Part shown: positions 59,221 to 64,000 of the stretch, one piece after another
Position numbering within the stretch: position 1 is the stretch's first letter
How the letters are laid out: each line of letters opens with the position of its first letter
Assembly: GCF_011927635.1 (NCBI RefSeq)
Contig: NZ_JAATJB010000002.1
Span: 186,001-250,000, forward strand
Source of the DNA: Sphingomonas trueperi
GTDB taxonomy: Bacteria > Pseudomonadota > Alphaproteobacteria > Sphingomonadales > Sphingomonadaceae
Length of the DNA stretch: 64,000 nucleotides
Direction of reading: 5' to 3'
The notes under the pieces: model-generated
Told to the model about the DNA's origin: nothing
The model's database searches: none
The model's input: the letters and a program-made list of their open reading frames with translations, nothing else
Program-made: the position numbers and the translations under genes

Positions 59221-59931
59221 TCAATATCCGTTCAGCACGCAACCGACGACGTTGGTACGATCTGCGCGCAGCGTACGGGTCAGCGTGTTTACATCGCGTA
59301 TATAGCTGTTGTCCTTGCGCGCGACGATTATCGCATAGCCGGCGACGTTGGCGACGCGCTGCGCATCGGCGCAGGTATTGGCCGCGGTCGTGTCGAAGAT
59401 GGTGATGTCGAACTCGCGGAGCAACTGCGTCGTCACGTCGCGGAACTGTTCGGACGAGAGCAGTTCCTGCGGACTGTGCTCGACATGGCCGGCGGGGATG
59501 ATCGACAGCTGGTCGAGGCCGGTCGGGTGGATGATCGCGGCGAGTTCGACGTCGCCGGACGAGAGATAGTCGGCCAGGCCCGGCTTGGCCGGGTCGATCC
59601 CGAAGGCGGGGCCGACGGCGGGCGCGCGGAGATTGGCGTCGACCAGCGCGGTCTTGATGCCGATCTGCGCGAGCGCGGTCGCCAGGTTGATCGCGACGAA
59701 GCTGCAGCCGGCGCCTTCGGCGGCGGCGCAGATCGCCAGCGCGCGGCGCCCCTCGCGCAGGTGCTGCGCGATGATGCGGGTGCGCAGCGCGCGGATCGCT
59801 TCGGCCTCGATCCCCGTCGGATCGGACAGGACGAGCTGATATTCGAGCGCGGCGGTGGTGTCCGGCGTCGTCGGCACGGCGCTCGGACGATCGCCTTCGG
59901 GCAGCGGTTCGGGCGTGGTCATCGCGTCCAT
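59221..59931 (-). CDS. spsE: SpsE/GelE-type cytoplasmic ATPase partner of the chain-length regulator
   Basis: The 236-aa protein has the fold of bacterial tyrosine kinases (CpsD/Wzc C-terminal half): Walker A' ALVDANLRAP (Asp98), Walker B ITIFDTTA (Asp180) and the end RTNVVGCVLNGY. The Walker A loop reads CAAAEGAGCSFVAINLA: Cys76 stands where the invariant Lys should be. There is no C-terminal Tyr cluster, only one Tyr at the end. In gellan loci the C and E proteins are separate halves of one kinase system. It overlaps the C gene (TGATG). Confidence 0.88.
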   Translation of the reverse strand: MDAMTTPEPLPEGDRPSAVPTTPDTTAALEYQLVLSDPTGIEAEAIRALRTRIIAQHLREGRRALAICAAAEGAGCSFVAINLATALAQIGIKTALVDANLRAPAVGPAFGIDPAKPGLADYLSSGDVELAAIIHPTGLDQLSIIPAGHVEHSPQELLSSEQFRDVTTQLLREFDITIFDTTAANTCADAQRVANVAGYAIIVARKDNSYIRDVNTLTRTLRADRTNVVGCVLNGY

Positions 59932-61271
59932 CAGTTTACTGCAGCTCCGTGCGGTTCGGCGGTTTCGCCGAGAGTTTCATGGGCGCGGCGAAGGCGGGCG
60001 GCGAGCGCGGCGCGGCTCTGCACCACGCCCAGCACCGGCGCGTCGACGGCGGTTTCGAGATCCTCGGGGCTGCGCACGCGGCGGCCGAGCAGCTCGACGA
60101 GCAGCGCGATCAGCAGGCCCAGGCCCAGGCCGAACGCCGCGGCGCCGCCGATGATCATCGGCACCTTGGGGGAATAGGGGCTGTCGGGCGCGCTGGCTTC
60201 GCTCAGCGTCGACATGCCGGTGTCGTTGCTGCTCGCCTCGAGACGAAGGTCGGCGACGCGCTGCGCGGCCTTCATATACTGGTCCTGCTTCAGCGTGACG
60301 TCGCGCTGCAGCTGGTTCAGCTGGTCCACGTCCTGGCGATTGCCGAGCACGCGGGCACGCTGGGCGTTGGCCGCGCTCTGAAGCTGGCTTTGCGCCGAAC
60401 CCGCGCCGCCGCCGGCCTGGGCACGTTCCTGCGCCGCCGCCCGGGCATAAACCTCGCGCTGGCGCTGCAGCGCCTGGAAGGCCGGGTGGTTCGGGCCGAG
60501 ATTGGTGGCGGCCTGCTGGATCTGCTGGTCGATCTGGGCGAGCTGGAGCTGCGCCGGACCCATGCCGCCGCCCGCGACCGGCGCCACCGGCACCGCCGAC
60601 TGGCCGCTCAGCTGCGACAGCTTCTGGGTATCGATGTCGGTGCCGGTATCGGTGAGGACGATGCCCGATTTCTTGACGAAGGCGGTGCGCGCCTCGACCG
60701 CGGCGAGCAGCGCCTGGCGCGCCGATTCGGCCTGCTGGGCGTACCAGTCTGCCGACTTGGCGGCCGCCGACCGCTTGTTCGACAGCGACTGGGCGAGGAA
60801 CGCGGTGCGGATCATGTTGGCGATCCGCTCGGCGCGTTCCGGCGAGCTGTCGGAATAGGAGATCTCGAGGATGTTGCTCCCCTCGATCACGCTCGCATTG
60901 GTATTTTCGATGATCAGCTTGGCGAGCCAGCGACGAATGTCGCCGGTCGCCGCCGCGGGCGAGGCGTTGAACGCGGCGATGTTCGCCGGATCATTGGCCC
61001 AGCCCAGCTCGTCGACCACGCGGCCGACGGTACCGTAATCCTCGATCAGCTCGGTCTGGGTCTGCACATAGGCGCGCATGAACTGCGAGTTCATGACCTG
61101 CCCGGTGACCGGGTCCGGCTTGAACGTGTCCATCACCAGCCTGGTGGTCGCGCGGTAGCGCTCGGGCAGGAACTGCACCACCAGGGTCGCGGTAGTGACG
61201 CAGACAAGGAAGGCCGGGAGGATGATCCACCGGCGTGCCCAGAGAATGCGGAAGAATTGGGTGATATTCAC
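59931..61271 (-). CDS. spsC: SpsC/GelC-type polysaccharide chain-length regulator (Wzz-like)
   Basis: The 446-aa inner-membrane protein has helices at both ends (RRWIILPAFLVCVTTATLVVQFL; VPMIIGGAAAFGLGLGLLIALLVELLG). The long periplasmic part is largely coiled coil (about 150-380) with the GNVR-like region. The Pro-rich PDSPYSPKVPMI precedes the second helix as in Wzz/Wzc proteins. It lacks the kinase half, which is the separate E gene. GTG at 61271 has GAGG about 7 nt upstream. It should set polymer length and couple to the D export channel. Confidence 0.92.
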   Translation of the reverse strand: MNITQFFRILWARRWIILPAFLVCVTTATLVVQFLPERYRATTRLVMDTFKPDPVTGQVMNSQFMRAYVQTQTELIEDYGTVGRVVDELGWANDPANIAAFNASPAAATGDIRRWLAKLIIENTNASVIEGSNILEISYSDSSPERAERIANMIRTAFLAQSLSNKRSAAAKSADWYAQQAESARQALLAAVEARTAFVKKSGIVLTDTGTDIDTQKLSQLSGQSAVPVAPVAGGGMGPAQLQLAQIDQQIQQAATNLGPNHPAFQALQRQREVYARAAAQERAQAGGGAGSAQSQLQSAANAQRARVLGNRQDVDQLNQLQRDVTLKQDQYMKAAQRVADLRLEASSNDTGMSTLSEASAPDSPYSPKVPMIIGGAAAFGLGLGLLIALLVELLGRRVRSPEDLETAVDAPVLGVVQSRAALAARLRRAHETLGETAEPHGAAVN

Positions 61272-61305
61272 TGGTGCGCCTCGTCCGCTGCCAACATTGC
61301 GTGGA

Positions 61306-62208
61306 TCAGAACAACCGTTCGCCGATGACGATCGTGTCACCCGGCTTGATCGGGTCGTCCAACTTCAACTTGATCTCCTGGCCATCGCGCGTGACCTTGA
61401 TCCGCTTGATCGAGCCGGCCGGTCCAAGACCGCCGCCCTGCGCGACCGCGCGGCGGAGAGTCATATCCGCCCGAATCGGATATACCCCAGGCGCGTTGAC
61501 TTGGCCATAAATGTAGAACCGCTCCACTTCGGGCACGAAAACCTTGTCGCCGGCGGCGACGGTGGGATCGTCCTCCGGGCCGCCCTGGGCGAGCTTCTTG
61601 TAGTCGAGCTTGAGGTTGGTGCCGTCGGCGCGGGTGAGCATCACGAAGTCGGCCGCATCGGGCTTGAGACCGCCGGCCCGCGCGATGATCTCCGAGACAT
61701 GGTAGCCGCGGTCGACCGGCTGCAGGCCGGCGGTGCCGACCTGGCCCAGCACGGTCACATAGTTGCTGACGAAGGTGACGATGTCGACGCTGACGATCGG
61801 CTTGGCGTAATAGCCGCCCGCCTTCAGCAGATCCTGCACCTTCTTGACCAGCGTGATCGCGGTTTCGCCCTTGGCCTGCACCGCGCCCAGATAGGGCAGG
61901 GTGATCGTGCCGTCGGACTGGACGCGGGCGCGCGTCTTGAAGTCGCTCTGGCCGAGCACGTCCACCTCGAGCACGTCGTCGACGCCGATGACGTAGCCAA
62001 CCGGCGCCGACCCGGAGGAGATCGGCGCGGCAGGGGTGGCGGTCTGCACCGGCGTCGCCGGCGCCTGCTGCTGCGGCTGGGCAGCGGCAGGACGCGAACG
62101 TGCCGGGGCGGCGGGACGGGTCGTGGCAATTTGCGCCGCGGCAGGCACCGCGAGCGCGGTCATGCCGGCGAACGCCGAGACAAACATAAACCTACCCTTG
62201 TCGTACAT
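61306..62208 (-). CDS. spsD: Polysaccharide export protein, SpsD/Wza-like
   Basis: The 300-aa precursor has a signal peptide (AFAGMTALAVPAAAQ) and an Ala/Pro-rich linker. The export domain follows (GYVIGVDDVLEVDVLGQSDFKTRARVQSDGTITLPYLGAVQA), with soluble-ligand-binding SLBB-like repeats (VTVLGQVGTAGLQPVDRGYHVSEIIARAGGL; FYIYGQVNAPGVYPIRADMTLRRAVAQGGGL). No lipobox Cys is seen, unlike E. coli Wza. ATG at 62208 or 62187 may be the start. It lies 14 bp after the F gene. Confidence 0.93.
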   Translation of the reverse strand: MYDKGRFMFVSAFAGMTALAVPAAAQIATTRPAAPARSRPAAAQPQQQAPATPVQTATPAAPISSGSAPVGYVIGVDDVLEVDVLGQSDFKTRARVQSDGTITLPYLGAVQAKGETAITLVKKVQDLLKAGGYYAKPIVSVDIVTFVSNYVTVLGQVGTAGLQPVDRGYHVSEIIARAGGLKPDAADFVMLTRADGTNLKLDYKKLAQGGPEDDPTVAAGDKVFVPEVERFYIYGQVNAPGVYPIRADMTLRRAVAQGGGLGPAGSIKRIKVTRDGQEIKLKLDDPIKPGDTIVIGERLF

Positions 62209-62222
62209 GTATGCGGCCCTTG

Positions 62223-63500
62223 TCAGAGCGCCAGCGAGGCCGTGAGATTGACCCGTTTGGCGTGGTATTTGAAAAGCCGGAGATTCGACGTCCGTTCGTC
62301 ATAGCCCGCACCCAGCACGAAGCGGATGCGCCGAGTCGCGTCGTAGGACGCATTGGCACCCAGAGACAACATGTTGTCGTTGCCCGAAATTGGGGCACCT
62401 ACGAACCGGTTCGACGAGGCATAGTCGCGCCACGTCTTGTTCGCGAAGACCGACAGCTTGGTGCGCGGGGTGAGATCGTGGGTGATCGTCGCCCCGAGGT
62501 TGGTCATGATCTCGTAGCTGACGAAATAGAGCACCGAAGGCTGCGCGGCGCGCGATCCCACCAGCTGCACCGTGAACAGGTCGGCGTTGTAGAGCGCCGA
62601 GAGATCGAAGCCGACACCCGAGAAGCTGTCCGTGCCGGAAAGCTTCGGATCCACCTTGGTGTAGTTCACCGATCCGCGGAAGTTGAGGCGGCTGGACACG
62701 CTGCGCTCCAGCTGGACGCCCGCCGCATAGCTCTTGATGCCGTCCTCGCCGCCGCCGGCCGGGGCCGGCCGATGGACGTACGTGCTGTCCGAATAGCGGC
62801 CGAACACCGAGATCGTGCCCAGCGAGGGCGATTGCAGCCCGAGCTGCGCGGTGAAGGTATCCATGTCCGAATCGGCGTATTTCCGGGTGACCTGGCTGTT
62901 GCGCACTTCGGTGCGCGAATAGCCCAGCGTCGGACGCAGCCCGTACGGGCCGCCGCAGCCGACATCGGCACTGTAGCGCCGCGATTCCTCGGTATTGCGG
63001 AAGGCGTCCGGCGAATCGAGCACGTAGAGGCTCGACAGGTCGCTGATTCGGCTCTGATAGCCGATCTCGCCATGGACGAGGCACGAGGCGAGCCGCTGGT
63101 CGGCACCGCCGGTGAGCGAGATGTTCTCGCGGTTCAGGTTGGTGTATTTGCTGTAGAACCGATAGCCGACCGAGCCGGCGAGATAGGTGGTGCCGGTCGC
63201 CCGCGGCAGCACGATGTTGAGGTCCAGCGACGGTGCCGCCAGCACGTCGTCGGTCCCGTCGCCCCTGCCGCTGATGCGCGGATCGCTGACCACGACGTTG
63301 TCGTTGTACTCGATCATCGCGCTCGCCCGCACGTCGATCTGCCGACCGCTCGTGTTCGGACGCGGCGTGAACGCCGTGCGCTGTGCCAATGCGGGATCGG
63401 TCCATGCTGCAGTCGCGAACATTGCGACCAGACCACAGGATAGGGTGAAGCGGCCAGTCAGGCGCGCATTTTCAGCCTTTTGAATGTCGTGTTCTCGCAC
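62223..63500 (-). CDS. spsF: SpsF/GelF-type outer-membrane beta-barrel
   Basis: The 425-aa precursor has a signal peptide (ending near PALAQR). Many amphipathic aromatic strands follow (TTYLAGSVGYRFYSKYTNLN, TISVFGRYSDSTYVHR, RIRFVLGAGYDERTSNLRLF), with an end typical of outer-membrane barrels (VNLTASLAL). GTG at 63500 is chosen because GGGGGA lies 6 nt upstream. It is first of the F-D-C-E-M-N run. Its role in sphingan export is not proven; a polymer pore or sensor is likely. Confidence 0.85.
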   Translation of the reverse strand: MREHDIQKAENARLTGRFTLSCGLVAMFATAAWTDPALAQRTAFTPRPNTSGRQIDVRASAMIEYNDNVVVSDPRISGRGDGTDDVLAAPSLDLNIVLPRATGTTYLAGSVGYRFYSKYTNLNRENISLTGGADQRLASCLVHGEIGYQSRISDLSSLYVLDSPDAFRNTEESRRYSADVGCGGPYGLRPTLGYSRTEVRNSQVTRKYADSDMDTFTAQLGLQSPSLGTISVFGRYSDSTYVHRPAPAGGGEDGIKSYAAGVQLERSVSSRLNFRGSVNYTKVDPKLSGTDSFSGVGFDLSALYNADLFTVQLVGSRAAQPSVLYFVSYEIMTNLGATITHDLTPRTKLSVFANKTWRDYASSNRFVGAPISGNDNMLSLGANASYDATRRIRFVLGAGYDERTSNLRLFKYHAKRVNLTASLAL

Positions 63501-63607
63501 GATGGTCCCCCCGGGTGCTCGCTTCATTATCAATGGCCTCCAATACAAGCAACCGGATCAACGCCTTGGCAAAGGCGCCGGAACCTGCCTTGGCCCTGTC
63601 CCCCGAC

Positions 63608-63629
63608 CGTTTTTCCTTCCGGAAAAACG
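63608..63629. promoter_or_regulatory. Inverted repeat in the divergent spsF promoter region
   Basis: cgtttttcc-ttcc-ggaaaaacg has perfect 9-nt arms and a 4-nt loop. It is about 108 bp upstream of the spsF-type start and 157 bp upstream of the plus-strand gene at 63786. It may be an operator or a leader hairpin. Confidence 0.5.
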
Positions 63630-63785
63630 TCGAGCCAAGCGCAAACTCCCATTTCGAGGCGGTGGTTGCTTAACGGGCTATTATCACATTCGCGAGCATC
63701 TAGCGAGTTGCCCCGCGCACTGCTAGTGCAGGTGCGAACGCCGCGGGAAGTCCTTCGATTCCTGCGGTGAATGGAAAGGACATGC

Positions 63786-64000
63786 ATGCAGACGCCATAT
63801 GATTGGGTCGCAATCGCGATATTCGCCGGCCTGATCGTTATCTTCCTGCAACGTTCTCAGGCCGATTCGGTTGTCCGCGACACCATGATCAGCTATTTAC
63901 CGCCGGCGATAGGCTGCGCCGTGGCGAACTATTTGGGGAACGAGAACTATCATGTGTTCGCGATTCTCACGATCGTTCTGGTGCTTGCGTATATAGCGTT
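63786..64000 (+). CDS. Exosortase-system accessory membrane protein (3' end outside window)
   Basis: The visible 71 residues form a small two-helix protein: MQTPYDWVAIAIFAGLIVIF, a polar stretch, then YLPPAIGCAVANYLGNENYHVFAILTIVLVLAYIAF. The frame is open at the window end. AAGGAC lies just before the ATG. It resembles the short XrtV sorting-system accessory proteins as I remember them (YDWV start, AVGCAVANYLGN core); this is from memory and not checked. It is divergent from the F gene. Confidence 0.7.
   Translation, partial: MQTPYDWVAIAIFAGLIVIFLQRSQADSVVRDTMISYLPPAIGCAVANYLGNENYHVFAILTIVLVLAYIA

Overview
The window is high-GC, gene-dense DNA that fits a Sphingomonas-type alphaproteobacterium (order Sphingomonadales). 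The main support is the right third. Its gene order matches, as far as I recall it, the published sphingan (gellan/welan/S-88) exopolysaccharide loci: rmlD-rmlB-rmlC-rmlA, an spsB-type first sugar transferase, atrB-atrD, then N-M-E-C-D-F-type genes. Other supports are a fused thiS-thiG, split gcvPA/gcvPB behind a tandem glycine riboswitch, and two families of GC-rich interspersed repeats between genes. I see no tRNA, rRNA, CRISPR array, IS element or integrated prophage.

Left region (1-11.1 kb): surface and signalling genes. A partial lipoprotein with a transferrin-binding-protein-like barrel runs off the left edge. Next are a globin-coupled chemotaxis receptor, then a lipoprotein with three such barrel modules translationally coupled to a Slam-type outer-membrane protein, its probable exporter. 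A secreted Pro/Gly-rich protein, a protein with an HHxxP motif and a lone phage-tail-fibre-like protein follow.

Middle region (11.4-45 kb): mostly housekeeping. It holds a FixJ-like regulator, a single-domain receiver and a PAS histidine kinase; purL; lrgA-lrgB; a divergent HxlR/qorB pair with a palindromic operator; and an aroQ-accB-accC-arsC-like operon. Then come thiSG, a lipoprotein hydrolase, a CsbD protein, a TPP enzyme and a small outer-membrane barrel. A CoA-transferase pair has a lipoprotein acid phosphatase gene inserted between its subunits. These are followed by ispH-thrB-rnhA, the glycine cleavage genes gcvT-gcvH / gcvPA-gcvPB, an S9 peptidase, a CcdC-like/methyltransferase pair and an EamA transporter.

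Right region (45-64 kb): exopolysaccharide export locus. RmlACBD makes dTDP-L-rhamnose. The SpsB-type enzyme would load the first sugar phosphate onto undecaprenyl phosphate. The C/E pair (chain-length regulator plus separate cytoplasmic ATPase-like partner), the Wza-type D protein and the F outer-membrane barrel would form the export path. AtrB/AtrD are a type I protein exporter. The two genes in the M and N positions are clearly an exosortase with its Cys/Arg/His residues and an EpsI-family protein. A further gene starting at the right edge looks like an exosortase-system accessory protein. A block of five genes (SDR, two small unknowns, a methyltransferase-like protein and a lysA-type decarboxylase) sits between atrD and the exosortase part. 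The glycosyltransferase and polymerase genes expected for a sphingan are not in the window and would lie beyond the right edge or elsewhere.
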